A stretch of 30,484 nt of DNA from DAIDKA01 sp035503515 (GTDB lineage Bacteria; Pseudomonadota; Gammaproteobacteria; Steroidobacterales; Steroidobacteraceae). The DNA is taken from the NCBI GenBank assembly GCA_035503515.1, contig DATJTJ010000166.1, forward strand, positions 1 to 30,484, read 5' to 3'. The notes under the pieces are model-generated. The model was not told the origin of the DNA. It ran no database searches and saw only the letters and a program-made list of their open reading frames with translations. A program made the translations under genes and the position numbers. Positions 22,752 through 30,484 of the stretch are shown piece after piece (position 1 is the first letter of the stretch; each line of letters opens with the position of its first letter).

Positions 22752-24097
22752 CGGGCGCTCCCGGAAGGCTCCGCGACCTGCATGATCTCCACGCGCCGGT
22801 TACGCGCGCGGTTCTGCGCCGTGTCCACCGGTGTGTAGCGCGGCTGGGTCGAGCCCACGCCCTGCACCGACACCCGCGTGAAGTCCTGCAGCGCCAGCTT
22901 CAGCACCTGCGACACCGCCTGCGCGCGGGCGCGTGACAGATCGAAGTTGTCGGCGTACTGCAGCGACTTCACCGGCTGATCGTCGGTGTGTCCGACGATG
23001 AGCACCCGTCCGGGGACCTGGTTCAGCGCCAGGGCTACCGAGCGCAACGTCGGATACAGGTCCGGATTGACGCGGGCGCTGCCCGAGCGGAACAGGTTCG
23101 GTGCCGTCAGGGTCACCACCGAGCGGTCGGCGAGTTCCTCGACCGTCAGTCGTCCGGCGCCCTCCTCGGTCGCCAGCAGTTGCTTCAGGCGGCTGTTGCG
23201 GGCCGGCGCCGGCGCATAGGTCAGCGGCGCGGCGGGCGCGGCCAGTGCCGCCTTGATGGGCTCGGCTTCGCGGGCCAGGCGCGAGTGCAGGACGATGAAG
23301 ACCCCCGTCACGACGGCGCCGCCGGCGATGGCGATGAGCCACCACGGCACATAGCGCAGCACGCGGTTGCGACGGTCCTCGATGCCCTGCCAGTGCGCCG
23401 ACAGCGGCTCATCGCGGATCTGCCGGCGTTCGCGGATCAGCCGGAAGAGCCGGTGCTGCAGTTCCGCCAGCCGCGCCGGGCCGTTCGGATCCTGCCGGTA
23501 CTTGCCCTCGTAGCCCAGCGCCAGGCACACGTAGAGCAGCTCGAGCAGGTCCAGGTAGCGGTTCGGATCGCCGCTGATGCGATCGAGGATCTCGAAGAAC
23601 TTCTCCCCGCCCGAGACCTCCTTGTGGAACATCACCAGCAGCGACTGCGCGGCCCAGTCCCCCTGGGCGCCCCAGGGTGTGTTGAGCACGGCGCCGTCCA
23701 CGAACGTGCACAGCACGTAGCGCGCCACGAGTTCATCCTCGCGGGCGACGCCGGCCGCGCGCAGCCGCTCCTCGAAGGCCCGGATCTCCTGCACGGCCTG
23801 CTGCCGCAGGGTCGCAACACTCGCCTGCGGCACCGCCACCGCGAAGCGCGACGCCAGCGACAGCAATGGCGCGGCGGACTGCAGGATGGGATTGCGCGAG
23901 CCGCCGAGGAAGTCGGTGAGCGGGGCCGCGCGTCCACCGACGACCGCGCCGGCCGCGCCGCTCGAGCGCGTCGGGGCCGCAGACGATGGACTGAATGCGG
24001 TCCCCGCGCCCGGCGCGGCGGGCCGTCGGCCCGCGCCGGGCCTTGGCCGCAGCACGGTGCCATCGGGAACGGCGAAGGGATCGTCCGTGTCGGCCAT
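22748..24097 (-). CDS. tssL: T6SS protein TssL with C-terminal OmpA-like domain
   Basis: A 449-residue TssL (DotU/IcmH). Residues ~1-60 are a Pro/Ala/Gly-rich disordered leader. Residues ~65-240 are the cytoplasmic DotU helical domain (AAPLLSLASRF, LLELLYVCLALGYEGKYR), and one membrane helix lies at ~249-271. Residues ~318-440 are a periplasmic OmpA-type peptidoglycan-binding domain with GHTDDQP at 369-375 and the NRARNRRVEI helix. This is the 'evolved' form that anchors the complex to the cell wall without a separate TagL. The ATG at 24097 comes 1 bp after the TssK stop, with only a weak GGGG upstream. Confidence 0.96.
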   Translation of the reverse strand: MADTDDPFAVPDGTVLRPRPGAGRRPAAPGAGTAFSPSSAAPTRSSGAAGAVVGGRAAPLTDFLGGSRNPILQSAAPLLSLASRFAVAVPQASVATLRQQAVQEIRAFEERLRAAGVAREDELVARYVLCTFVDGAVLNTPWGAQGDWAAQSLLVMFHKEVSGGEKFFEILDRISGDPNRYLDLLELLYVCLALGYEGKYRQDPNGPARLAELQHRLFRLIRERRQIRDEPLSAHWQGIEDRRNRVLRYVPWWLIAIAGGAVVTGVFIVLHSRLAREAEPIKAALAAPAAPLTYAPAPARNSRLKQLLATEEGAGRLTVEELADRSVVTLTAPNLFRSGSARVNPDLYPTLRSVALALNQVPGRVLIVGHTDDQPVKSLQYADNFDLSRARAQAVSQVLKLALQDFTRVSVQGVGSTQPRYTPVDTAQNRARNRRVEIMQVAEPSGSAR

Positions 24098-24098
24098 G

Positions 24099-25436
24099 TC
24101 ACGAGCCCCTGATGGCCCACAGCTCCATCGCCAGCCCCGGGAACGTGTCCGGTATGTGCAGGGCGATCCCGCCCCCGGACTTCAGCTCGCGGAACCGCGG
24201 GCTGCTGCGTTCGAGTTCGAAATAGACGAAGCCGGCATGGAAGGGAATCTGGCGCGGCACCACCGACAGCGGCTGCAGCGGCACGCCCGGCAGGTGATCG
24301 TTGACGAGCTTGGCGATGCTCTCGACGGTGGCGATGGTCACCTGCGCCGGGAAATTCTTGCGCACCGCCTCGGCCGCCAGGTCCGCCCGGGCCGCCAGCA
24401 CGAACGCCGCCGAATCGAACAGGGACTTGTCGTTGACGACGCCCACGGAGATGTTGAAGCGCTTCTTCTCCAGCGCGATCGGCACCGCGTTCTGTTCGAG
24501 CACCACGCTGAGCGAGGCCCGCAGGGCCGCGATCAGCGGATCGTAGGCGGCCCGCAGGTCCTCGTGCCGGTAGGGCGGCAGCTTGCCGAGTCGACGGCTG
24601 TGGGTCGTGAGCGTCGCCAGGTCGCCGGCGATCTGCAGACACAGGCAGTACAGCGCCTCGGGATGCAGCAGCGGGCTCGCCGCGACATGATCCACCAGCG
24701 CCTCATAGCGGTTGATGGTCTGCAGCATCAGGAAATCGGCGATTTCGGCGGCGCCGCCGCGGCCCGAGGCCACGGCCCGTGCCGCGAGCGCCTCACCCCG
24801 CTGGTGCATCAGACCCTGCAGCTCGGTGATGAAGGTGGCCAGCCGCGTCGACTGGTGGGTATTGAGCGCGGTCGGTATGAACTGCTCATCGAGCACCACC
24901 GTGCGGTCGGCGCGGCATTCCTGGATGTGGGTCAGCGGAATGCAGGCGAAGTCCTCCCGCGGGTCGCTGGCGAGCAGCAGCCGCGCGTTCACGGCCGCCA
25001 CTTCCAGGGTGGCCGAGGTGGTGGAGTCCGAGGCGACATCGCGCGAGTCGAAGTCACGCTGGGTATAGCGCACGACGCCATCCGGGCGGGTGGCGCGGTC
25101 GGACTCGCGGGCGCCCTCCTTGCGCAGCCCCACCGCCAGGTACACCGGCTGGTCACGATGCTGCGGATTCAGTTCCAGGGGCGACGGCAGCGGATCATCG
25201 TCGGGCATCGCGAACGGCGTGCCATCGGGAAACACGCCGGCGGCGCGCCGCAGGCCGAGCTTGCCGATGCTCAGCAGATCGCGCTCGATCTCCAGGTGCG
25301 TGAAGCCCCAGGAATGCGGCCGCAGCTCGCGGGCGCGACCCTCCACGTAGCGCTCGAAATAGCGCGTCTGCTGCTGGAAATGCTGGGGCCGCAGGAACAG
25401 ACCCTCCGACCACACGACTTTGTTGTTCGACGACAT
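24099..25436 (-). CDS. tssK: T6SS baseplate-membrane connector TssK
   Basis: A 445-residue TssK, full length. The N-terminal signature is VVWSEGLFLRPQHFQQQTRY (residues 7-26), the shell-like domain that binds the TssFG baseplate. The central helical bundle includes FLMLQTINRYEALVDHVAA. The C-terminal head, which binds TssL and TssM, ends near FPGLAMELWAIRGS. TssK trimers connect the baseplate to the membrane complex in the cytoplasm. AAGGA five bases before the ATG supports the start. No frameshift or unusual feature is seen. Confidence 0.96.
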   Translation of the reverse strand: MSSNNKVVWSEGLFLRPQHFQQQTRYFERYVEGRARELRPHSWGFTHLEIERDLLSIGKLGLRRAAGVFPDGTPFAMPDDDPLPSPLELNPQHRDQPVYLAVGLRKEGARESDRATRPDGVVRYTQRDFDSRDVASDSTTSATLEVAAVNARLLLASDPREDFACIPLTHIQECRADRTVVLDEQFIPTALNTHQSTRLATFITELQGLMHQRGEALAARAVASGRGGAAEIADFLMLQTINRYEALVDHVAASPLLHPEALYCLCLQIAGDLATLTTHSRRLGKLPPYRHEDLRAAYDPLIAALRASLSVVLEQNAVPIALEKKRFNISVGVVNDKSLFDSAAFVLAARADLAAEAVRKNFPAQVTIATVESIAKLVNDHLPGVPLQPLSVVPRQIPFHAGFVYFELERSSPRFRELKSGGGIALHIPDTFPGLAMELWAIRGS

Positions 25437-25473
25437 CGAGATCCTTGAGGTATCACTGGAGGCAAACTGGCAC

Positions 25474-25983
25474 TCAACCGGCGGTGATCTTCACCTCCGC
25501 CTTGCCGAAACTGATGATGAGCTTCTTGGTCCGGATGAGGTCCTTGAGACTCTTCTCGGGAGTGGGGGACAACGCCTTCCAGTGGGCATTGCGGATGTCC
25601 CGGAACCCGGCGATCGCGCCGAGGTAGCGGGCCTCCGGCGCCACGTTCAGCTCGAGGACGCGCGTCTCCCCGGGCTGCAGCTCGTACTCTTCGCGCTCCA
25701 CCAAGGTCGGGCCGAGGGTCTCCTGCTCCTTGTCCATGAGCGCGAAGTAATCGGCATTGTTGAATGCGCCCTCGTCCTTGAGCTGATAGATCCGCACGAC
25801 GACCGGGGAGGGTCGCCCGCTGCTGTCCGGGTTCACGTTCGGCGCCACGCTCAGCGTGGCCCGTTCGGGAACCGGTTTGGGAGGCGCCGAATGGCATCCG
25901 GCCAGCACCAGGCCCAGACTCGCCAGCACGATCGCCACTCCGGGCGCGCCGTATGCGGCGCATCTTCTTGTTGGCATCCCCAT
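25474..25983 (-). CDS. tssJ: T6SS outer-membrane lipoprotein TssJ
   Basis: A 169-residue lipoprotein with signal VAIVLASLGLVLAGC and lipobox LAGC (C30). The mature part (~45-169) is the transthyretin-like beta-sandwich of TssJ, with typical VVRIYQLKDEGAFNNADYFAL and ELQPGETRVLELNV segments. It anchors the periplasmic end of TssM to the outer membrane. GGAGG with a 5-bp gap before the ATG at 25983 sets the start; an alternative ATG two codons later is possible. It is 37 bp upstream of tssK. Confidence 0.95.
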   Translation of the reverse strand: MGMPTRRCAAYGAPGVAIVLASLGLVLAGCHSAPPKPVPERATLSVAPNVNPDSSGRPSPVVVRIYQLKDEGAFNNADYFALMDKEQETLGPTLVEREEYELQPGETRVLELNVAPEARYLGAIAGFRDIRNAHWKALSPTPEKSLKDLIRTKKLIISFGKAEVKITAG

Positions 25984-26035
25984 TCCGTCCTCCGGGACCG
26001 ACGGTACGGGACTTAGAATAAACCAAGAGCGGCGA

Positions 26036-27568
26036 CTAGTTCTTGCCGGATTCGGGGCTGCCGCGCTTCAGGCGCTCCAGCTGTTTTTCGTAGGCTTCCG
26101 CGAACACGTCGCCGAACAGGCGCCTGAAGGTGTCGTCGGCATCCTTGCCCAGGCGCGCGTACCAGTCGGCATAGAGTTCCTGATACCGGGACTTGCCGCC
26201 GCCGAATCCCAGCCGGCCGGCGCGTTTTCCCGGCTCGAGCTGTTCCTCGAGCGCCTGCGGCGAGAATGACTCGAGCATGGACCGGAAGGCCGCGCGGACC
26301 CCCTCGAGCATGGCCACCTGATGGTGGCGAATGTCGTTGAAGGCATCCTCGAAGGCCTGCGCGGTCGGCAGGTAACCCGGATTGCGCTGGACCAGCAGGG
26401 TGTGCAGCGCGCTCTCCACGTTCGGCGACAGCTTCAAGGGATTGTTTTCTGAGGCCTTGATGCGGGTCGTGGGCAGCCGGAACTGGGACTTGATGTTGCT
26501 ACGGGCCTGCAGTACATCCATGACGCCCTGCACCACGATCCGCAGCACCTGCCCCAGCTCCTGGGCGATCTCCGGTGAGACCTCCCGGTCGTCGAGCCCC
26601 GCCCCCTGCAGCAGCTCCGCCAACCCGACACTCGCCAGGGACTCCGGCGGGGCGTGCGGCTCCGGCGGCGCCGGTGGCGCGGAAGCCCGTCGCGGCGCCG
26701 CAGCAACGGACGGTAGCGGCGGCGAGGGTCGCGGCGCGGGCGCTTTGACCGTGCGCGGCTGCGCCACAGGTTCGGTGGCCGGCGCCGGCCGGGGCACGGG
26801 CGGCTGCGGAGCCGGACGTGACGCGATGACGGAACGCTCCCAGTTGTCCGGGATTCCTTTGGGCACTGCGGCGGCGGGACGGGGCGCGGGCGTCGAGAAC
26901 TGCGACTGGTCCCAGTTATCGGGTACGTCGGCGCCCGAGGGTGGCAAGGGGAGCGAGGGCGCCTGGAAATGATCGCCCAAAGGCCCGGCCTGTTGCCAGT
27001 TCACGGGCGGCAGTTCCGGCTCGACGCGGGGCCGTCCCCCGAGGGCCGCCAGGGGATCCAGTTCGGCGGTATCGGTGAAGCCCTCGGTGGCCGCGTTATT
27101 CCAGACATCCGGCACCGCCGGTTGCGGATGGGCCGATAGCCCGCTGGACGGCGGCCCTCCGAAGGGATCCTCGACCTCGGCGTCCTGGACCCCGAAGGGG
27201 TCGTCGACGCTCATCAGGGGGGCGCGCGGCGCCCCTGCGCCGGGGGGCTCTCCCTGATGCGCCGACACCAGCACCTCATACTGATCGATGAAGAACCGAT
27301 CGCCGTTGCGCAGGGGCCGTGGCTGGTGAGCCGGTATGGTCTGTTGCGGACCCCCGATGGCCACGGGATTCCTGCCCAGGCTCTCGATGAAGAATGCGCC
27401 GTTCGCATGGGAAATACGCGCATGAATCTTGGAGATGTAGGGGTCCGGGATGACCCAGTCATTGCCCGCGGTGCGCCCGATCGTGAGTCCGGCGGCGCCG
27501 ACCACCTGCTTGCGCTGGGCGCCGAGCGAGGCGGCCTGCGGGCTGACGACTTCGAGCGTGAGGTACAT
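26036..27568 (-). CDS. tagH: T6SS FHA-domain protein TagH/Fha
   Basis: A 510-residue protein from the ATG at 27568, which has AGGGG just upstream. A start 12 codons earlier would overlap the preceding gene. The FHA domain spans ~15-100, with the phosphothreonine-binding GR at 31-32 and SKIH at 46-49. Residues ~105-315 are a long Pro/Ala-rich linker holding two related blocks around VPDNWDQSQ and IPDNWERSV. Residues ~330-500 are the conserved T6SS FHA C-terminal domain (LSPNVESALHTLL). In the known pathway the FHA protein is phosphorylated by the kinase, dephosphorylated by the PP2C protein and blocked by TagF; all three are encoded downstream in this run. It is cytoplasmic. Confidence 0.95.
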   Translation of the reverse strand: MYLTLEVVSPQAASLGAQRKQVVGAAGLTIGRTAGNDWVIPDPYISKIHARISHANGAFFIESLGRNPVAIGGPQQTIPAHQPRPLRNGDRFFIDQYEVLVSAHQGEPPGAGAPRAPLMSVDDPFGVQDAEVEDPFGGPPSSGLSAHPQPAVPDVWNNAATEGFTDTAELDPLAALGGRPRVEPELPPVNWQQAGPLGDHFQAPSLPLPPSGADVPDNWDQSQFSTPAPRPAAAVPKGIPDNWERSVIASRPAPQPPVPRPAPATEPVAQPRTVKAPAPRPSPPLPSVAAAPRRASAPPAPPEPHAPPESLASVGLAELLQGAGLDDREVSPEIAQELGQVLRIVVQGVMDVLQARSNIKSQFRLPTTRIKASENNPLKLSPNVESALHTLLVQRNPGYLPTAQAFEDAFNDIRHHQVAMLEGVRAAFRSMLESFSPQALEEQLEPGKRAGRLGFGGGKSRYQELYADWYARLGKDADDTFRRLFGDVFAEAYEKQLERLKRGSPESGKN

Positions 27569-27573
27569 GGCCC

Positions 27574-27852
27574 CTATTCGGCCAGTGCCACCAACCGAAG
27601 GCAAGCCTCCTCATTCTTCGAGAAGAAATAGAGTCCGTCGGTGTCCTTGCCTTCGTCGATGATGACGGCCGCAGGCCCATCGAACTTCTGCCGGGCGATG
27701 GCGGTGGCGGCGACCTCGTTGATGCCATGGGACTTCACGTACGCCGCCCAGCGTGCGTCGCCGCGCTCGATGCGTGCCCCGGCATCCGTTGCGCGGCGCA
27801 GCAAGCCCAGGAACTGGTAGTAATCGAAGTCGATGACCTTGGCACGCGCCAC
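27574..27852 (-). CDS. Hypothetical 92-residue protein preceding tagH
   Basis: No family is recognised. From the GTG at 27852 (AGGT seven bases upstream) it encodes 92 residues, starting VARAKVIDFDYYQFLGLLRR. A longer frame reaches 27915 but only with a TTG start. The sequence looks soluble and compact: helices around 8-45, then VAATAIARQKFDGPAAVIIDEG and a final DGLYFFSKNEEACLRLV. Third-position GC and tight spacing to tagH (5 bp) support a real gene. Its place suggests a T6SS-linked accessory, chaperone or immunity-like role, which is only inference. Confidence 0.65.
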   Translation of the reverse strand: MARAKVIDFDYYQFLGLLRRATDAGARIERGDARWAAYVKSHGINEVAATAIARQKFDGPAAVIIDEGKDTDGLYFFSKNEEACLRLVALAE

Positions 27853-27942
27853 GTTGCTACCTGTAGCTGCAAGACTGGCTTGTAAGTACCTGAAATCTAG
27901 GGACGACGCAAGCAACAGCGCCCGGATTTCCGCGATTGAGGG

Positions 27943-28125
27943 TCAGGACTTCGAGGCCGTCACCCAAAGCCAGGCGCTGACGGCACTGAATATGAGCCCG
28001 ATGGTGAGCCAGGTACGCGCTGCCGGATCGAGCCTGCGCTGCCGTAGCGAGCGGCCGAGGGCGGCGATCAGGAACAGGGCCGCCAAAATGGTGAAAATGT
28101 ATCGGGGAACGGCAATCGCGGGCAT
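27943..28125 (-). CDS. Small two-helix membrane protein (60 residues)
   Basis: The frame encodes two likely membrane helices: YIFTILAALFLIAALG (residues 9-24) and WLTIGLIFSAVSAWLWVT (about 39-56). A short basic loop (RSLRQRRLD) joins them, so the loop should be cytoplasmic and both termini periplasmic. It starts 12 bp after the TIGR02270 stop and is followed by a 90-bp gap. Small two-helix proteins in T6SS effector regions can be immunity proteins, but nothing in the sequence proves it. No clear ribosome-binding site is present. Confidence 0.55.
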   Translation of the reverse strand: MPAIAVPRYIFTILAALFLIAALGRSLRQRRLDPAARTWLTIGLIFSAVSAWLWVTASKS

Positions 28126-28137
28126 TGGCGGCGCCCG

Positions 28138-29397
28138 TCAGGTCATCTGAGCCAGCAGGCGCTGCTGGCGCCTGGCCGGTGCCCGCCATTCGAAGAGCGG
28201 CGTGCCCGGATTGAGGAGCGACAGGTAGATCGCCGCCGCGATCCGCTGGCGCTGGAATCCTTCCTTCAGGACGCGAACGCAGTTCTCGCGGTTCAGGGGC
28301 TCACCCATGAAGTAGCGCGTTCCCGACTGGAAGCGGCCCCCGTTGGCCGTCCACCAGGTCTTGATCTTCTCCACATCGGGCCACGGCAGGCCATCGTCCT
28401 CGTCCATGTCGACGTTGGGATCGTCCGGATCGTCGTTCGGGCCAGATTCGAAGTTCTCCGGAGGTTTCCGCTCCAAGTCCAGCCATGCCAGATCAACCCC
28501 GGTCATCAGACTGAAGGCTTCGCCCGCCAGCCGCGTTGCCCTCTCATCTCCCATCAGGCCGATGAGCCAGGAAACGTAGGCTGGATCGCCGATAAAGCCG
28601 GAGCCACGAATGAGCCACCGTAGATTTCCAACTTCCTTGGGCAACGATGCCAGCCAAGCGTGGGCACTATCCAGCTCCATCGCTTGCAGCGTGAGCTGGA
28701 ATGCCCGAGTCCGGAATTGCCCAGGTGTCGCTGCGAAGTCGGTGAGGGCCTCAAGCCCAGCATGGGTGTCTCCAAGGAGTACGGCGGTCCAGGCCGCCCA
28801 AAATTGACAGGTTAGGTCCTCATCGGCCAGCGCCGCTGCTGCAGCGGTGGAGACCAACTCGCGCCTTCCTACTTCACCCGCGGTGCGCCAGATTCGTGCC
28901 CGTACGAATGGACTTTCGTCCCCGAACCGACGCTCGACCGTAATCCCCGGGTCGACGCGGTGCATGCCGCAGGCAGCCGCAGCGAGCGCCCGTCTGAAAT
29001 CATCGGCCGACGCCAGCATCTCGGCCACGATCCCACGCAGACGGCCAGACTCGACCCAACCGAAGGCACCTCTCAGCCCGCGCTGCGTCGCCGGCACGGC
29101 CATGGCCAGCGCGATCAACCGTTCGAGTCGCTCGGAGCGCTGGTCTTCGATTGCCGATACGGCCGCGCAGAACATGGCGCCCGAAGCGGGAAGCTCCAGA
29201 GCACTATCGCACGCCTGGACGGCGGCCTCGCCACCGATAGCAAGTCCATCGAGGTGCGCGGCCAACCGGTTTTCGAATCTCAGTAGGTGCCTCAGCCTAA
29301 CGTGTGGCGCTCGCCTCAGCACCGTACACGAGTTGAAGAGCACGGCGGCGTCCTCGGCGTGCTGGTCCAGTATCAGGCTGATCGGCTGGGCGTTCAT
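28138..29397 (-). CDS. TIGR02270-type protein of unknown function
   Basis: A 419-residue protein starting at the ATG at 29397, which overlaps the previous stop by 4 bp (ATGA). The N-terminal block (LRRAPHVRLRHLLRFENRLAAHLDGL, in part) matches my memory of the TIGR02270 family from proteobacteria. Residues ~60-300 are runs of amphipathic Ala-rich helices, consistent with HEAT-like repeats. Residues 317-340 are a strongly acidic linker (NDDPDDPNVDMDEDD). The C-terminal ~80 residues are a separate basic block. In other genomes, relatives often lie near T6SS spike and PAAR genes, so an effector-adaptor or accessory role is plausible; no enzyme motif is visible. The codons are slightly less GC-biased than in tss genes. 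Confidence 0.72.
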   Translation of the reverse strand: MNAQPISLILDQHAEDAAVLFNSCTVLRRAPHVRLRHLLRFENRLAAHLDGLAIGGEAAVQACDSALELPASGAMFCAAVSAIEDQRSERLERLIALAMAVPATQRGLRGAFGWVESGRLRGIVAEMLASADDFRRALAAAACGMHRVDPGITVERRFGDESPFVRARIWRTAGEVGRRELVSTAAAAALADEDLTCQFWAAWTAVLLGDTHAGLEALTDFAATPGQFRTRAFQLTLQAMELDSAHAWLASLPKEVGNLRWLIRGSGFIGDPAYVSWLIGLMGDERATRLAGEAFSLMTGVDLAWLDLERKPPENFESGPNDDPDDPNVDMDEDDGLPWPDVEKIKTWWTANGGRFQSGTRYFMGEPLNRENCVRVLKEGFQRQRIAAAIYLSLLNPGTPLFEWRAPARRQQRLLAQMT

Positions 29398-30314
29398 GGC
29401 GCCTTGAGCACGACCGTCCATTTCTTGCCATCGTACAGGCTGGCCTCATCCGATCCCGCGACGAGAAGTACGCCGTCGCCGGCAGCCATATGTGCATAGG
29501 ACTCCTGCGCCGGCGGCTTCAGCCGCGATGGCTTGAACACGCCTTTAACTATCTCGTAGAGAGCATCAACCGTCGATACATAGACACGATCCTCATACCA
29601 CACCATGTCCTCGAACACGTCCTCGGTCTTGTCCTGCTCGATGATTCGCCAGCTGTCGCCCCTTCCGACCAGGAATTTACGCTGATCAGTCATAACATAG
29701 ACGAGACCATCGACACCGCAAACGACATGCCATAACGCGGCGTTGGTCGGCACATCGATCCTGGACCAGCGCTTGCCATCAAAGGACCACAGGTCCCCCT
29801 GACCGCCGCACGCATAGAGATCCGAAGCGCTGAAACCGTCGATATCGTCGAATCCGGAGTCATCGCCGCTGCTCTTTGGAAGCCCGGCGTCGAGCCGAAC
29901 CCATTTGTTCCTGGCATCCCGGCGGAAGACCCGGCGCAGCGGGCCGACCGCGTAGGCGTGCTGCTCAATGCACCGCGCGGTTTGAAAGAAGGCGTGCTTT
30001 TCCTTGGAGACCGGCTTTTCCGGAGCATCTTCTCCCTGGCCGACGACGTACACGAAACCATCATCCATCACGAACAGCCAGCGTTCATCGGGAACGAACA
30101 CCGGCAAGCCGTGAATGCCGGTGGCCTCTCCTATCTTGCGATAGGCCCAGCGCGCGTCCGCCGGCTTCTGTGTGTTGCAAAAAAAAGCTGCCGTAGGCCT
30201 TGTCTGCAGGGAATCTGTGTCTCCCCATATCTGGCCGAAGAAGGTCAACAGGTTGCTGCGCCGTATGGCGCAGCCCGAAAACTGATAGTCATCCAGATAC
30301 TGGTAGCGTGCCAC
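29394..30314 (-). CDS. Beta-propeller-like hypothetical protein
   Basis: A 306-residue protein. The GTG at 30314 has a perfect GGAGGT six bases upstream, so I use it over an earlier TTG. There is no signal peptide. At least five repeats of about 40 residues share the pattern V/L-Y-hydrophobic, G or D, hydrophobic, then W: around residues 77-92, 120-142, 165-187 (DLYACGGQGDLWSFDGKRW), 205-226, 244-265 and 283-304 (ASLYDGKKWTVVLK). This is typical of WD/Kelch-like propellers. It overlaps the TIGR02270 gene by 4 bp and follows an unidentified gene by a few bases. In this setting it may be an immunity protein or adaptor for the upstream product. This is inference; the family name is not known to me. 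GC is visibly lower than in the tss genes. Confidence 0.7.
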   Translation of the reverse strand: MARYQYLDDYQFSGCAIRRSNLLTFFGQIWGDTDSLQTRPTAAFFCNTQKPADARWAYRKIGEATGIHGLPVFVPDERWLFVMDDGFVYVVGQGEDAPEKPVSKEKHAFFQTARCIEQHAYAVGPLRRVFRRDARNKWVRLDAGLPKSSGDDSGFDDIDGFSASDLYACGGQGDLWSFDGKRWSRIDVPTNAALWHVVCGVDGLVYVMTDQRKFLVGRGDSWRIIEQDKTEDVFEDMVWYEDRVYVSTVDALYEIVKGVFKPSRLKPPAQESYAHMAAGDGVLLVAGSDEASLYDGKKWTVVLKAP

Positions 30315-30328
30315 GTCCTGACCTCCGA

Positions 30329-30484
30329 TCAATCGATGCTGTCCTTACCTTCCGGATCCCAGGAAGTCGCACCGTCCTGCTGCTGGCAATCGATCTGGCT
30401 CGGCACAGTCTGGCTGTGCTCCTTGAAGTAGATGTCGATCTGAGCCTTGAGGCACTCTGGATTGCACATTGGCTTGCCGTCCGG
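30329..30484 (-). CDS. C-terminal end of an unidentified protein, runs off the right edge
   Basis: The minus strand is open from the window end to a TGA at 30329-30331, giving 51 visible residues. They include cysteines in CNPEC and DCQQQDG and end WDPEGKDSID. The stop lies 14 bp before the GTG of the beta-propeller gene, and the GGAGGT of that gene is in the gap, so they are co-transcribed. The fragment is too short to name. Its position at the head of a T6SS-linked run, followed by possible accessory or immunity genes, would suit a PAAR/DUF4150-type effector or toxin tail, but I see no diagnostic motif. Confidence 0.6.
   Translation of the reverse strand, partial: PDGKPMCNPECLKAQIDIYFKEHSQTVPSQIDCQQQDGATSWDPEGKDSID

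Noticed and set aside
19131..22838. A very long open frame on the plus strand opposite tssM
   Set aside because: It is antisense to a textbook TssM with all motifs. High GC leaves few stop codons in the opposite frames, and the peptide is rich in Arg/Gly/Gln with no domain.
27556..27604. Upstream start of the FHA gene, 12 codons longer
   Set aside because: The added residues overlap the preceding gene, and the ATG at 27568 has AGGGG upstream and gives the usual FHA N-terminus.

Overview
The window is GC-rich and densely coded, and the genes are long and often overlap by 4 bp. The content suggests a proteobacterium, most likely a gammaproteobacterium of the Steroidobacter/Nevskia/Xanthomonadales kind: a type VI secretion (T6SS) membrane complex with TssJ lipoprotein, an autotransporter-type outer-membrane barrel, several lipobox lipoproteins, and a ligase-associated metallo-beta-lactamase exonuclease. 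This placement is inferred from gene content, not from a marker gene.

Layout. (1) 1-2258, minus strand: alpha-glucan metabolism, with the 5' part of a 4-alpha-glucanotransferase (malQ) overlapping a stand-alone maltokinase. (2) About 2350-6030: a patchwork of single genes. It holds a gene tail with no start, an AAA+ ATPase of visibly lower GC with its own promoter, a small conserved hypothetical gene, a divergent MBL-fold exonuclease separated from its usual ligase and helicase partners, and a Phd/VapC-type toxin-antitoxin pair preceded by an 8-bp inverted repeat and three TGCTAC repeats. (3) 6028-6837: an alpha/beta-hydrolase lipoprotein (minus), then a 314-bp divergent intergenic region. 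(4) 7152-12598, plus strand: a two-gene unit, an autotransporter-type beta-barrel followed at once by a 1305-residue lipoprotein with three CxxCH heme-binding motifs. (5) 12630-30484, minus strand: about 17.8 kb of tightly packed genes, probably one or a few transcripts.

Read in transcription order from the right edge, region 5 contains: the tail of an unidentified gene, a beta-propeller-like protein, a TIGR02270-type protein, a 60-residue membrane protein, a 92-residue hypothetical protein, tagH (FHA), tssJ, tssK, tssL (with OmpA domain), tssM, a TagF-PP2C fusion, a membrane Ser/Thr kinase, a secreted caspase-fold protein with Sel1 repeats and a coiled coil, and two tandem TPR-methyltransferases. 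TssJ, TssL and TssM form the envelope-spanning T6SS complex and TssK links it to the baseplate. Kinase, FHA protein, PP2C phosphatase and TagF are the four parts of the known threonine-phosphorylation switch that sets T6SS activity. Sheath, tube, baseplate, ClpV and spike genes are absent and must lie beyond the right edge or elsewhere. The least explained part is the caspase-fold gene with the duplicated TPR-methyltransferases at the distal end of this operon. The barrel/multiheme lipoprotein pair is a second candidate for an unusual system.
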